Shown here one piece after another: positions 8,004 through 16,263 of a stretch of 64,000 nt of DNA. Position 1 is the stretch's first letter; each line of letters opens with the position of its first letter. The position numbers and the translations under genes were made by a program. Where the stretch lies: assembly GCF_900607235.1 (NCBI RefSeq), contig NZ_LR027859.1, positions 62,001 to 126,000 on the forward strand, read 5' to 3'. The DNA comes from Olivibacter jilunii. GTDB lineage: Bacteria; Bacteroidota; Bacteroidia; Sphingobacteriales; Sphingobacteriaceae. The notes below the pieces were generated by a model. It did no database searches, was not told where the DNA came from, and saw nothing but the letters and a program-made list of their open reading frames with translations.

Positions 8004-9231
8004 AATCTACAATCATTTTGTATAGTTTAAGCTTTTCGTCCAATAACGAATTTCTCATCATAGTTACCGCTTCCCAGTCATTGATTACCACGGTGAGCTC
8101 CTGTTTATTTTCTTGGTAGGCTTGAAAATTTGCATCAAGTGCGCGGTTCAGTGACGGAATTACTTTTTCCTCGATAGCGCTGATCTGTTTCTGCATATTT
8201 AGTATTTCGTACTGCATCCCATATAGCATACCTTGACTCTCCACCAACATGCCGGTTCTTTCTTTTTGCATTGCCTGTACGTTCAGCTCCATCGCTTTTA
8301 CCTCGTTCTTGTACATCTTACTGCTCCAGGGAGCTATTGGTATACTTACCATTCCCATTATACTATAAGCGTTCGGCATCATTTTTCCCAACGGGGACAT
8401 ATGGTCAAAGCGGATTTTAAAATCCGGTTTTGACTCCTTTTTCATGGATTGTATGTTCAGTTGCATGCTTTCGATATCGGCATCCATCTTTGTAATATCT
8501 TTTCTTCTTGTAGCCAGAATGGAAGTGTCCAAACTTGCTTGAGGTGTAAATTCCGGAGAAAAAGTTGTGTCAACTGTGAACAAGGTATTCCCCGGCTGGT
8601 TCATTAAGCTATTGAGCCATGCACGGGCTTTGGCAATTTCCCCTTCTTGCATGCGGATTATATTCTCAGTGTCCTCTATGCGCGCATCTGCTTTAAAGAC
8701 GCTACCTAGGGAAGATCGGTTATATTCGTAGCGAATCCCTTCTATTTCCTTCATGGTTTTCATCAGAACCACATTTTCTCTGAGTATATGGATGCGCTTT
8801 TCGGCAACTAACCAGCTATAATAAAGCATTTTGGCTTGTGCTTTCAGTTCATTGAGCTTGACCTTTCTTGATTCCATTTCCGATTTTCCCTGTGAGGCAA
8901 TAAAATCCCGTTTTCCCCTTAGTTTTGATGGATTCGGAATATCCTGTTCAAATTGCAGCATAAGCGATCCTTTATCGCTATCCGACATAATTTCTTGTCC
9001 CGGATATGGTGTCATAAACGTTCCTACACCAACCATTGGAGCCATCCACGAAGTGGCCGCTTTTGCGCTATACTGAAATCCTTCCGCTTTCAACGAATAA
9101 GATTTCAGTTGCTCATTTTGCTCATCAATGCGTTTTAGTATAGTATCTAACTGTAACACAGATGTGTCTTGCCCGTAAGTGAAAACAGGATATAAAACGA
9201 GGATAAATAGTAATTTCTTAATGGTTTGCAT
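7981..9231 (-). CDS. TolC/CusC-type outer membrane efflux protein
   Basis: The 416-residue product has a signal peptide (about 1-20, ending FTYGQ), long helical segments rich in Glu, Lys and Gln, and the duplicated layout of outer membrane efflux proteins. The region MVGVGTFMTPYPGQ and the strand PDFKIRFDHMSPLG are typical of the Bacteroidota metal-efflux TolC branch, and Met residues are frequent in the middle section. It would form the exit duct of the Cus tripartite pump. It overlaps the CusA C-terminal frame by 14 bases upstream and the adaptor gene by 23 bases downstream, showing tight translational coupling. Confidence 0.85.
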   Translation of the reverse strand: MQTIKKLLFILVLYPVFTYGQDTSVLQLDTILKRIDEQNEQLKSYSLKAEGFQYSAKAATSWMAPMVGVGTFMTPYPGQEIMSDSDKGSLMLQFEQDIPNPSKLRGKRDFIASQGKSEMESRKVKLNELKAQAKMLYYSWLVAEKRIHILRENVVLMKTMKEIEGIRYEYNRSSLGSVFKADARIEDTENIIRMQEGEIAKARAWLNSLMNQPGNTLFTVDTTFSPEFTPQASLDTSILATRRKDITKMDADIESMQLNIQSMKKESKPDFKIRFDHMSPLGKMMPNAYSIMGMVSIPIAPWSSKMYKNEVKAMELNVQAMQKERTGMLVESQGMLYGMQYEILNMQKQISAIEEKVIPSLNRALDANFQAYQENKQELTVVINDWEAVTMMRNSLLDEKLKLYKMIVDYEKELYK

Positions 9232-11152
9232 CGTATATTTCTAATTTTCCGTATTTACGTAATTCATATTCTTTTGTCATCAGAAATATCAACGGAGTGA
9301 CTAATAGGATGTGCGTAGAAGATGTTAGAACACCTCCAATCATCGGAAGTACAATAGGTTGCATGACATCGATCCCTACACCATTTGCCCATAATACCGG
9401 CACCAAACCGAACAAAGCGACACTTACCGTCATCAATTTTGGTCTGAGGCGTTTAGCGGCACCATGTATTACATATTCCCTTAAATCTTCTTTGGTTATG
9501 GTATCGCTACTGTTTCCTTTCAGTTTGACCAATTGTTGCATGGCATCGTTAAGATAAATGACCATGACAATACCTGTTTCTACTGCAATTCCGAACAGAG
9601 CTATAAATCCTACTGCCACGGCTACGGACAGATTGACTCCCCAGAAGTAAATCATATAAGCGCCACCTATCAGCGCGAATGGTATCGTCACAAGGCTTAA
9701 AAACGCTTCCCGCAGAGAATGAAAGGCAAAATATAAGGCGAAAAATATAATCACGAACACGATGGGTGCAATCCATAACAGTGTTTGCTGCCCTCTGATC
9801 AAATTTTCGTACTGCCCGCTCCACTCTAAGAAATAACCGTCCGGCATTAACCCCTTGCTGCCGTTGATCTTGTCAATAGCTTCTTTAACCGTACTTCCCA
9901 GATCCCTGTCACGAACATTGAACATGACAGCACCTCGCAGTAGCGCATTATCTGACGTGATCATAGGAGGACCTGTTTCAAACTTGACGTTGGCAACAGA
10001 GCTTAATGGAACTTCTCCGAATGATGGACTCTTAAGAGGAATTCTTTCGATTTTTGTGATGCTGTTTCTATAATCCTGACTTAGCCTCACGTTTATGCTG
10101 AATCTCCGACGGCCTTCGATGGTCTGTCCTATGGGTGCACCTCCTAAGGCCGATTCAACGGTTTGATTCACATCATCGACGGTTAAACCATAACGGGATA
10201 ATGCTGATCGGTCAATATCTATATTTAAGTATTTTCCACCTGTAATAGGCTCTACGTATAAATCCTGCACACCCCGAATCCCTTCCAGAACGTTTTTGAC
10301 ACGTTCAGAGACCGATGCTATGCTGTCCAATTGCTGTCCATAAACTTTAATCCCCACATCGGTACGGATACCCGTTGCCAACATATTAATCCGATTGATA
10401 ATGGGTTGTGTCCAGCCATTCACCACCCCCGGAATCTGAAGCTTTTTATCCAATTCGTCGATGATATCCTGCTTCGTTATGCCTTCTCTCCATTGACTTT
10501 TAGGCTTGAGCATAATAATGGTTTCGATCATACTGATAGGGGAGTTATCCGTTGAAGTACTTGCCCTACCGGCCTTACCGAGCACCTTTTCTACTTCCGG
10601 AACACTTTTAATGATTTTGTCTTGGACCTGTAAAATGCGCTTCGCTTCACTGTTGCTTATATCTGGAAGCGTAACCGGCATGAAGAGAATGCTTTGTTCA
10701 TCCAAAGGGGGCATAAACTCGGTACCTAAGTTTTTAAGTAAAGGAATAGTTATTAAAAGAGCGATTACATTAATGGCTATAGTCGTTTTCCTCCATTTTA
10801 ATACTTTCCGGATAATCGGCTCATAGATTCTGCTGAGAAAACGGTTGACAGGGTTTGCGTCATCTGACTTGACCTTCCCTTTCATAAAAAAGGATATCAA
10901 CACAGGGGCCAGAGTAATAACCAAAAATGCATCAACAATCATAATGAAGGTTTTGGTATAAGCTAAAGGATGAAACAGTTTTCCTTCCTGTCCAGTCAAC
11001 ATAAAAACCGGCAAAAATGAGGTTATAATGATAACGGTTGCAAAAAAGACGCCCCGGCTTACCTGTTTGCTACTTTTTTCAATGACCTTTATTCTTTCTT
11101 CATCAGAAATCCATTGAGGCGATCTTTTGAATATATTTTTAAATTTCTTCAT
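9218..11152 (-). CDS. cusA: CusA-type heavy-metal RND pump, C-terminal part (split gene)
   Basis: This frame encodes 644 residues from an ATG at 11152: transmembrane segment 5 onward (KQVSRGVFFATVIIITSFLP), the second porter domain, and the last transmembrane bundle ending in MTKEYELRKYGKLE. The frame is open up to 11224, but the upstream ATG lies inside the coding sequence of the first half. The preceding frame stops at 11154, one base before this ATG (TAA-T-ATG), so restart by the same ribosome is plausible. In intact homologues the two parts are one protein of a little over 1000 residues. The break falls in the cytoplasmic loop between transmembrane segments 4 and 5. It could be a working two-subunit pump, a frameshift mutation, or a sequencing error at a run of five A. 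Confidence 0.8.
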   Translation of the reverse strand: MKKFKNIFKRSPQWISDEERIKVIEKSSKQVSRGVFFATVIIITSFLPVFMLTGQEGKLFHPLAYTKTFIMIVDAFLVITLAPVLISFFMKGKVKSDDANPVNRFLSRIYEPIIRKVLKWRKTTIAINVIALLITIPLLKNLGTEFMPPLDEQSILFMPVTLPDISNSEAKRILQVQDKIIKSVPEVEKVLGKAGRASTSTDNSPISMIETIIMLKPKSQWREGITKQDIIDELDKKLQIPGVVNGWTQPIINRINMLATGIRTDVGIKVYGQQLDSIASVSERVKNVLEGIRGVQDLYVEPITGGKYLNIDIDRSALSRYGLTVDDVNQTVESALGGAPIGQTIEGRRRFSINVRLSQDYRNSITKIERIPLKSPSFGEVPLSSVANVKFETGPPMITSDNALLRGAVMFNVRDRDLGSTVKEAIDKINGSKGLMPDGYFLEWSGQYENLIRGQQTLLWIAPIVFVIIFFALYFAFHSLREAFLSLVTIPFALIGGAYMIYFWGVNLSVAVAVGFIALFGIAVETGIVMVIYLNDAMQQLVKLKGNSSDTITKEDLREYVIHGAAKRLRPKLMTVSVALFGLVPVLWANGVGIDVMQPIVLPMIGGVLTSSTHILLVTPLIFLMTKEYELRKYGKLEIYDANH

Positions 11153-11153
11153 A

Positions 11154-12452
11154 TTATATTTCGCTGGACTTTTTATTGGATGATTCCCACTGCTCGTATC
11201 GCTCTGACAGATGTTTATACGCATTTTCGCTCATGATAATACCATTATCTACGATGACACCTATAGCGAGCGCGATACCGGTCAATGACATGATATTCGA
11301 TGAAATTCCAAACGCGTTAAGTAATATAAAACTGACGGCCAATGTGATGGGTATCTGGATAATGATACTGAGAGCACTTCTCCAATGGAAAAGGAAGATG
11401 ATAACCACAATGGAAACAACGATCATCTCCTCTATCAAGGTACGTTTAATTGATTCGACCGACTCCTTTATCAATTCTCCACGGTCATACACAATGTCAA
11501 ATTTGACCCCTTCAGGGAGTCCTTTTGCAACTTCCTTCATTTTCAGCTTGATACGATCTATCACTTCAGCGGCATTCTCGCCGTAACGCATAACAACAAT
11601 TCCACCTACACGCTCGCCCTCCCCATCTTGATCGAAAATGCCCAACCGTGCCTCGCCGGTCATCTGGACGGTGCCTATGTCCGATATTTTGATGGGATTT
11701 CCGTTTTGGTTGGCAACCGGTATATTTTCGATTTCTTCTATAGATTGTAGATAACCGCTTGTTTTAATAATGTAGCCGATGTCGCTCATTTCAAATTTTC
11801 GCCCTCCGCTTTCGTTATTGTTCGTTCGCACGGCGTTGATAACATCAGGTACAGATAATTTATAATAGAGAAGTCTGTTCGGATCAACGGTAACTTGGTA
11901 TTGCTTTTGAAAACCACCGAAAGAAGCTATCTCACTTACTCCTTGAACATTTTGCAAAGCAAACTTAATGTACCAGTCCTGTACAGCTCGCTGTTCTCCA
12001 AGATCTAGTTTGGGTGCATCTAAGGTATACCATAAAATATGTCCAACTCCCGTTCCATCCGGACCGAGCTGTGGGGTTGCGCCTGTTGGCAAGGTACTGG
12101 AAACAGTACTTAGCCGTTCCAATACACGTTCACGCGCCCAGTAGATATCGACATCGTCGTCAAAAATGACATAAATAAAGCTCATACCGAACATTGAGCT
12201 TCCTCGAACGTATTTTATGCGGGGTAATCCCTGTAGGTTTGTAACCAAGGGATAAGTGATCTGGTCCTCGATCAATTGTGGTGCCCTTCCCATCCATTCG
12301 GTAAATACGATCACCTGATTTTCAGACAGATCAGGAATGGCATCGATGGGATTCTTCTTTACCGATATTACTCCCCAGACAAATATGCCCAGGCTTAACA
12401 TCAGTACGATAAAACGGTTACGTAACGACCACTCGATAACTTTATGTACCAT
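11154..12452 (-). CDS. cusA: CusA-type heavy-metal RND pump, N-terminal part (split gene)
   Basis: The 432-residue product begins with MVHKVIEWSLRNRF, the typical CusA start. It covers transmembrane segment 1, the first porter domain (NPIDAIPDLSENQV, GPDGTGVGHILWYTLDA) and transmembrane segments 2 to 4, including GIALAIGVIVDNGIIMSENAY, whose Asp belongs to the proton-relay region. It ends QWESSNKKSSEI. Removing one A from the AAAAA run near codon 426 would join it in frame to the downstream part, so the stop may come from a one-base insertion. The product exchanges protons for Cu(I)/Ag(I) and works with the neighbouring TolC and CusB-like proteins. A 101-base gap with a hairpin separates it from the DUF3347 gene upstream. 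Confidence 0.82.
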   Translation of the reverse strand: MVHKVIEWSLRNRFIVLMLSLGIFVWGVISVKKNPIDAIPDLSENQVIVFTEWMGRAPQLIEDQITYPLVTNLQGLPRIKYVRGSSMFGMSFIYVIFDDDVDIYWARERVLERLSTVSSTLPTGATPQLGPDGTGVGHILWYTLDAPKLDLGEQRAVQDWYIKFALQNVQGVSEIASFGGFQKQYQVTVDPNRLLYYKLSVPDVINAVRTNNNESGGRKFEMSDIGYIIKTSGYLQSIEEIENIPVANQNGNPIKISDIGTVQMTGEARLGIFDQDGEGERVGGIVVMRYGENAAEVIDRIKLKMKEVAKGLPEGVKFDIVYDRGELIKESVESIKRTLIEEMIVVSIVVIIFLFHWRSALSIIIQIPITLAVSFILLNAFGISSNIMSLTGIALAIGVIVDNGIIMSENAYKHLSERYEQWESSNKKSSEI

Positions 12453-12525
12453 ATCGATAAAGTAATTTTGCTGTAAAAACTAATTGATGGTTTAATTTGT
12501 AGTAACGGAGCAGCCTGAAAAGTAA

Positions 12526-12544
12526 CCCGTGACTACGTCACGGG
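12526..12544 (-). terminator. Intercistronic hairpin, possible terminator or attenuator
   Basis: CCCGTGAC (12526-12533) and GTCACGGG (12537-12544) form a perfect 8-base-pair stem with a 3-base loop. In the minus-strand direction it is followed by TTACTTTTC. It lies just past the DUF3347 stop and before the cusA start, so it may cut transcription of the pump genes relative to the first three genes, or protect the upstream mRNA end. Confidence 0.55.
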
Positions 12545-12553
12545 CGAAATAAA

Positions 12554-13180
12554 CTAATTAATAACTTCCTTAACAGACCCGCACTTAAGCATTTTACTTC
12601 CGAAATATGGATTTTTTATTTCATTCGATTCCGTTAACCACATAGCGCCTTCATTATCTTTTGCCATAGGGCAATGTGCATTATACAATGTTCGTCCAGC
12701 TCCGAAGCCTTTCACCAACGCATATACATCCTCGCTCATCATGATGAAATGTTCTCGTTGATGGTTAATATTGCCCACATTTTCACCAATATGTTCCGCA
12801 TGCTCTTTCAGATCGGCTTCATTCTGGTTATAAAGTGCTGCTTGTTCGGCAGTTAAGACAGATTTATCTAACTGGTTCATGGCTGCAACCATTGCTTCAC
12901 CGCCACTTGCAGCTTCTTTATCATCATCATTGGATAATGCAGTTTTTACATGGATATAATGATCGACGATCTGTTTTATCGATGAGGCCACTTTTGGATC
13001 CACATCCGTAAAACTGGCCTTGATCTCCGTAATGTTAGTGTTTCCATCGGCCGCTTGATGTTCTACATTTTCCATGGTCTCCATATTTTGATGATCATCG
13101 GTTTTCTTTTCTGAATTTGAATTACACGCAGCGAAAGTGAAGGCTGTGACGGCCATCACACCAAAAATTAGATTTTTCAT
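12554..13180 (-). CDS. DUF3347 domain lipoprotein of the copper operon
   Basis: The 208-residue product has a lipobox Cys19 (TFTFAACNSN), an acidic/Met/His linker (about 25-45), then a helical domain. The conserved end has YNAHCPMAKDNEGAMWL and EIKNPYFGSKMLKCGSV. This C-terminal pattern matches DUF3347, which in Bacteroidota occurs alone or fused to CusB-type adaptors, and whose Cys, Met and His residues are candidate copper ligands. The product should be anchored in the envelope as a lipoprotein. It is followed by the hairpin and cusA, and preceded by the HMA-protein gene with an 18-base gap. A metallochaperone role for the Cus pump is inferred from context. Confidence 0.82.
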   Translation of the reverse strand: MKNLIFGVMAVTAFTFAACNSNSEKKTDDHQNMETMENVEHQAADGNTNITEIKASFTDVDPKVASSIKQIVDHYIHVKTALSNDDDKEAASGGEAMVAAMNQLDKSVLTAEQAALYNQNEADLKEHAEHIGENVGNINHQREHFIMMSEDVYALVKGFGAGRTLYNAHCPMAKDNEGAMWLTESNEIKNPYFGSKMLKCGSVKEVIN

Positions 13181-13198
13181 TTCAGTTATTTTTATTGT

Positions 13199-13588
13199 TT
13201 AATGATTATGTGGTTGTGATTTTTCCTGTTGATGCCCTTCATGTTCACCCTGTGATGCATCTTTGCGATCGTATTGACAACACCCCGGTAGCTTGTCATA
13301 GGCAGCATCCGAGGCAGAGAGACCTTGTGTATCGTGCCCAGCCTTGGCGATTTGCTTCTGCACATCTTTTTCGGATACTTTGTCCGCATTGAATGCTAAC
13401 GTCATCATTTTTGTTTCGACATTCCAGCTCGCGCTTTTTACACCTTCAATATTGGCGGCCTTTTCAATGCGCTTTTTGCACATTTCACAATTGCCATAAA
13501 CTTTAAAAGATGTGTTTTTTTCCTGACCGTATACAGTGGTTCCAATGATAGCCATAATAGCTACTAGCATTAATCTGATAGATTTCAT
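13199..13588 (-). CDS. Secreted heavy-metal-associated (HMA) domain protein
   Basis: I chose the ATG at 13588, giving 129 residues that begin MKSIRLMLVAIMAIIGTTVYGQ, a clean signal peptide. The open frame extends 13 codons further upstream, but with a poor secretion start. The HMA domain (about 27-90) has the metal motif GNCEMC (Cys34 and Cys37). It is followed by a region with LPGCCQYD and a His-rich tail ending HGHQQEKSQPHNH-like, both further possible copper ligands. It probably acts as a periplasmic copper chaperone or buffer. It lies between the HYC_CC_PP-type gene and the DUF3347 gene. Confidence 0.8.
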   Translation of the reverse strand: MKSIRLMLVAIMAIIGTTVYGQEKNTSFKVYGNCEMCKKRIEKAANIEGVKSASWNVETKMMTLAFNADKVSEKDVQKQIAKAGHDTQGLSASDAAYDKLPGCCQYDRKDASQGEHEGHQQEKSQPHNH

Positions 13589-13687
13589 GATAAGAAGGAT
13601 TAAATGTTTAATGATTATTACAGGCATATAGAAATGCCATCTTATTCGAATCTGAGACGAGATCGAAAAAAAGAAGTAGAAATAGTT

Positions 13688-14089
13688 TTAAATTCGGAAA
13701 ACTTGGTTTTTGAGGTATAATGGTGTTTTGATCACCGCGGGAGGCGAATTGCTTGCCAGATTCTCTTCGGTTACCGATGGAATAATCAGATAGTTCGAAA
13801 TACCATTTGGAGTTTTCGGTAATAGGAAACTGATTTTTTGGAATTCTAAAAAGGTATTCTCCGAACTTTTATGAACTTTATCCAGTTTTACCTGTTTATG
13901 CTCATCCTTGCAACAGTCATTTTTCTTCTTCGATTTCTTAATCATACCGCACACTTCGCAGGCATCGTCTTGGCCGTGCCATAAGGAGGTGTCTACCAGT
14001 TTTTCCATGCAGTAATGCAGATGCATGGTAAATCCGGTAGATGTACCGAGATAAAAAAGGGTCAATATGATAAGTAATATCTTCTTCAC
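13688..14089 (-). CDS. HYC_CC_PP-type small secreted protein
   Basis: The 133-residue product has an N-terminal signal peptide or single membrane segment (about 1-20). Next come HLHYC (23-27), a pair CEVC (44-47), DCC (58-60) and a C-terminal SPPAVIKTPLYLKNQVFRI-like end. The spaced HYC, CC and PP elements match what I recall as the HYC_CC_PP family, common beside metal-resistance and cation-efflux genes in Bacteroidota. The function is not known to me. The His and Cys positions suggest metal binding. It is the first gene of the minus-strand copper cluster, and the operon promoter should lie between 14090 and about 14250. Confidence 0.7.
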   Translation of the reverse strand: MKKILLIILTLFYLGTSTGFTMHLHYCMEKLVDTSLWHGQDDACEVCGMIKKSKKKNDCCKDEHKQVKLDKVHKSSENTFLEFQKISFLLPKTPNGISNYLIIPSVTEENLASNSPPAVIKTPLYLKNQVFRI

Positions 14090-14357
14090 AGCATTGCAAA
14101 GTAAATAAAAAATTTACATAAAAAATTACATAATTCCGTTGTTATCTTACAAAATTTCGTTGTCAATTAAAATTGTATCATTAATACAATATAGGTTAAA
14201 TAGATATCATAGTGATTTAATTTACGGGCATTGTAAATTGCTTTTTACGTAGCCTAACTGATCTTTTTATTTTTACATCTTCTAGCCAGTCACCAAAGGG
14301 TTGTCAAATACTTTTAAATATAGTCAGCAATTTTGTCTATTGTAAATAAGAACAAAT

Positions 14358-14522
14358 ATGGCAAAACGGCTTTTGGAAAAAAGAAGTATCGCTCCAGAAC
14401 AGGCTATGAAAATCTTGATTAAAAACGGTTTAGAAGTAAACGAGAATCAAGCGAAAATTATTTTGGATTTCTTGCGTATTTTGGCTAAATTAACAGTGAA
14501 TCAATACTTTAATAAAGATTAG
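14358..14522 (+). CDS. Small protein preceding the serine recombinase
   Basis: A 54-codon frame starts at ATG 14358 (MAKRLLEKRSIAPEQAMKIL) and stops 28 bases before the recombinase start. The sequence is basic and predicted to be helical, with the pattern EQAMKILIKNGLEV...QAKIILDFL. It is compositionally like coding sequence and in the same direction as the recombinase. I believe similar short helical proteins precede large serine recombinases in other Bacteroidota, which suggests a partner such as a directionality factor or regulator, but this could not be checked here. Confidence 0.6.
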   Translation: MAKRLLEKRSIAPEQAMKILIKNGLEVNENQAKIILDFLRILAKLTVNQYFNKD

Positions 14523-14550
14523 TATATTCGTTTATGTAAAAAAAAGCGCC

Positions 14551-16113
14551 ATGATACCAACGTACCTTTATATCCGAGTAAGTACAGACGAACAAGCAAG
14601 AAGAGGTTATTCTTTAAGCGAGCAGGAGGACAGACTCTTACAATATTGTACTCTAAACGGCATAGAAGTTTTAGGCATCATCCGTGAAGATCATTCAGCT
14701 AAGACATTTAACCGTCCGGAATGGAAAAAGTTGATGATAAAGCTAAAGAAAAAACGTAAGATGGCCGTTCAGATACTTTGCGTCAAATGGGATAGATTCA
14801 GCCGTAGCATAGAAGCCGCCTACGAAATGATAGGAATATTGAGATCATTAAGTGTCACAGTTAACTCGATTGAACAACCTGTGGATGTGTCTATTCCGGA
14901 AAACAAAATGATGCTTGCCATTTATTTGGCAGTTCCGGAAGTTGAAAATGACAGGAGAGCACTAAATGTTTTTTACGGAATGAGAAAGGCAAGACGGGAA
15001 GGGCGGTGGATGGGAACAGCGACCATAGGTTATATAAACAGAATTACCCCCGATGGGAAAAAATATATCATGCCGAAACGACCGGAAGCAGACATTATGA
15101 AGTGGGTTTTTGAAGAGCTGGCCAAAGGTATCTATGCCGCTGAGCAGATACGTAAAATGGCAAACGAAAAAGGGCTAAAATGTGAAAGGAATAACTTCTG
15201 GAAGATTATCCGTAATCCTGTATATTGCGGAATAATCATTGTCCCTCCTTACAAAAATGAAGAGATGGAATTTGTTAAAGGCCAACATCAGCCGATTATT
15301 TCTGAAGCTCTTTTCTACAAGGTACAGGACATATTGAATGGTAACAAAAGACCTATCGCAACAAAAGTTGTTTCCAAAGATATGCTACCGTTAAGAGGAT
15401 TTCTTCAATGTCCCAGTTGTAGCAGAATGCTAACCGGAAGTGCGTCAAAGGGACGTAATCGGCATTATTACTATTATCACTGCTCCTCCTCAGCTTGTGG
15501 CTGTAGATTTAAGGCAGAGGAAGTGAACAGATACTTTGAAAGGGAGTTATTAAAGTACAAGATCATGCCCCAAGCAGGTGAGCTTTTCAAAATGGTTGTT
15601 CTGGAGGAATATCGTTTATCTAATCGCGAGGAACTAGATGAACGTGCCACTTTGTTTAAAAAAATCGAAGAGCAAGAGGCTATTTTATCTAATGCCAGAA
15701 AAAAATTAATGAAGGATGAAATCGATAGTAGTGATTTTAAGATCATTAAAATAGAGTGTAGTGAAGAACTAAAAAAATTGGAAGCACTATTGGCGGGTCT
15801 CCCAAGTAAGTCCCAAAATTTAAGAACCATAGAAACCTTATTGGATAACGTAGTAGAAATGTATTCAAATATCGATAAGCACTATTTGGAGGCAGATATA
15901 GAAGGGAAGCGTAGAATCATTGGTTCGATGTACCCGGAAAATCTGTGCTTTGACGGCACAGAACATCGAACCGTCCGGCTTAATGAAGCACTATCGCTTA
16001 TCTTACTGATCAACAACGAATTAGACGCAATAAAAAAAGGGAAAGATTCGTTTAATTTGAATCTTTCCCCTGAGGTAGCCCGTAGGGGAATCGAACCCCT
16101 GTTTCAAGAATGA
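14551..16113 (+). CDS. Large serine recombinase (integrase)
   Basis: The 520-residue product begins MIPTYLYIRVSTDEQARRGY, with catalytic Ser11 in the resolvase-type catalytic domain (to about 150). A recombinase DNA-binding domain (about 160-270) and a zinc ribbon follow, with Cys287, Cys290 and a distal pair in HCSSSACGC. Next come a coiled-coil stretch (about 345-400) and a second DNA-binding region. Such enzymes integrate and excise elements at specific att sites. The last 12 residues (VARRGIEPLFQE) are read from the antisense strand of tRNA-Glu, and residues about 497-507 from that tRNA's terminator hairpin. The native C terminus is therefore defined by the integration junction. The tail should be regarded as a junction by-product. 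Confidence 0.9.
   Translation: MIPTYLYIRVSTDEQARRGYSLSEQEDRLLQYCTLNGIEVLGIIREDHSAKTFNRPEWKKLMIKLKKKRKMAVQILCVKWDRFSRSIEAAYEMIGILRSLSVTVNSIEQPVDVSIPENKMMLAIYLAVPEVENDRRALNVFYGMRKARREGRWMGTATIGYINRITPDGKKYIMPKRPEADIMKWVFEELAKGIYAAEQIRKMANEKGLKCERNNFWKIIRNPVYCGIIIVPPYKNEEMEFVKGQHQPIISEALFYKVQDILNGNKRPIATKVVSKDMLPLRGFLQCPSCSRMLTGSASKGRNRHYYYYHCSSSACGCRFKAEEVNRYFERELLKYKIMPQAGELFKMVVLEEYRLSNREELDERATLFKKIEEQEAILSNARKKLMKDEIDSSDFKIIKIECSEELKKLEALLAGLPSKSQNLRTIETLLDNVVEMYSNIDKHYLEADIEGKRRIIGSMYPENLCFDGTEHRTVRLNEALSLILLINNELDAIKKGKDSFNLNLSPEVARRGIEPLFQE
16039..16069 (-). terminator. Terminator of tRNA-Glu, inside the recombinase frame
   Basis: GGGAAAGATTC and GAATCTTTCCC form a perfect 11-base-pair stem with a 9-base loop. 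On the minus strand it is followed by seven T. It lies 6 bases past the tRNA-Glu 3' end, so it is the natural stop of that tRNA transcript, yet it also codes for residues near the C terminus of the recombinase on the plus strand. It may also weaken recombinase mRNA 3' extension. Confidence 0.85.
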
Positions 16114-16147
16114 AAATCTTGCGTCCTAACCCCTAGACGAACGGGCC
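16076..16147 (-). tRNA. tRNA-Glu (anticodon UUC)
   Basis: Read on the minus strand from 16147 this is a 72-base cloverleaf: acceptor GGCCCGU paired with ACGGGCU (G-U at the first pair) with discriminator A, D arm with GUCUAGGGGUUAGGAC, anticodon loop with UUC, and T arm GGGGUUCGAUUCCCC. CCA is not encoded. A TATCTTTG promoter lies upstream and a strong hairpin downstream. The 3' half doubles as the last codons of the serine recombinase, marking it as the likely insertion site of the element to the left. Confidence 0.95.
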
Positions 16148-16184
16148 TTTTTTATTCCGGAATGCGTGTCCGTTTTTCGGTCTG

Positions 16185-16214
16185 CAAAGATAGACAAGGA
16201 TTTTATATTTCAAA
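16185..16214 (-). promoter_or_regulatory. Promoter of tRNA-Glu
   Basis: On the minus strand TTTG (16211-16214) and TATCTTTG (16185-16192) are separated by 18 bases, matching the Bacteroidota -33/-7 pattern. The -7 element ends about 38 bases before the tRNA 5' end. Confidence 0.75.
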
Positions 16215-16263
16215 AGACAAATTTTAAATATTTTGTTAGAGCTTGACTATCAGTAAATAAAAA

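Larger units (their letters stand above)
1..16113. mobile_element. Right part of a putative integrative element carrying copper resistance
   Basis: A large serine recombinase reads rightward and ends inside the 3' half of tRNA-Glu. The tRNA 3' end points left, so DNA inserted at this tRNA would lie to the left. Everything from the recombinase to the left edge is metal-resistance cargo, while genes right of the tRNA are ordinary chromosome. I infer that this is the integrase end of an element whose other end lies outside the window. No second copy of the tRNA 3' end was noticed here, so the left boundary is not defined and the cargo's membership is inferred. Confidence 0.45.

Noticed and set aside
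11153-11224. Upstream extension of the CusA C-terminal frame to an earlier ATG at 11224
   Set aside because: Those codons overlap the end of the first CusA half in another frame and their translation (MRINICQSDTSS) does not look like CusA; the ATG at 11152 directly after the stop fits better.
16076-16113. The RRGIEPLFQE tail as a real functional recombinase domain
   Set aside because: It is the antisense reading of tRNA-Glu, so its amino acids are fixed by the tRNA and not by protein function.
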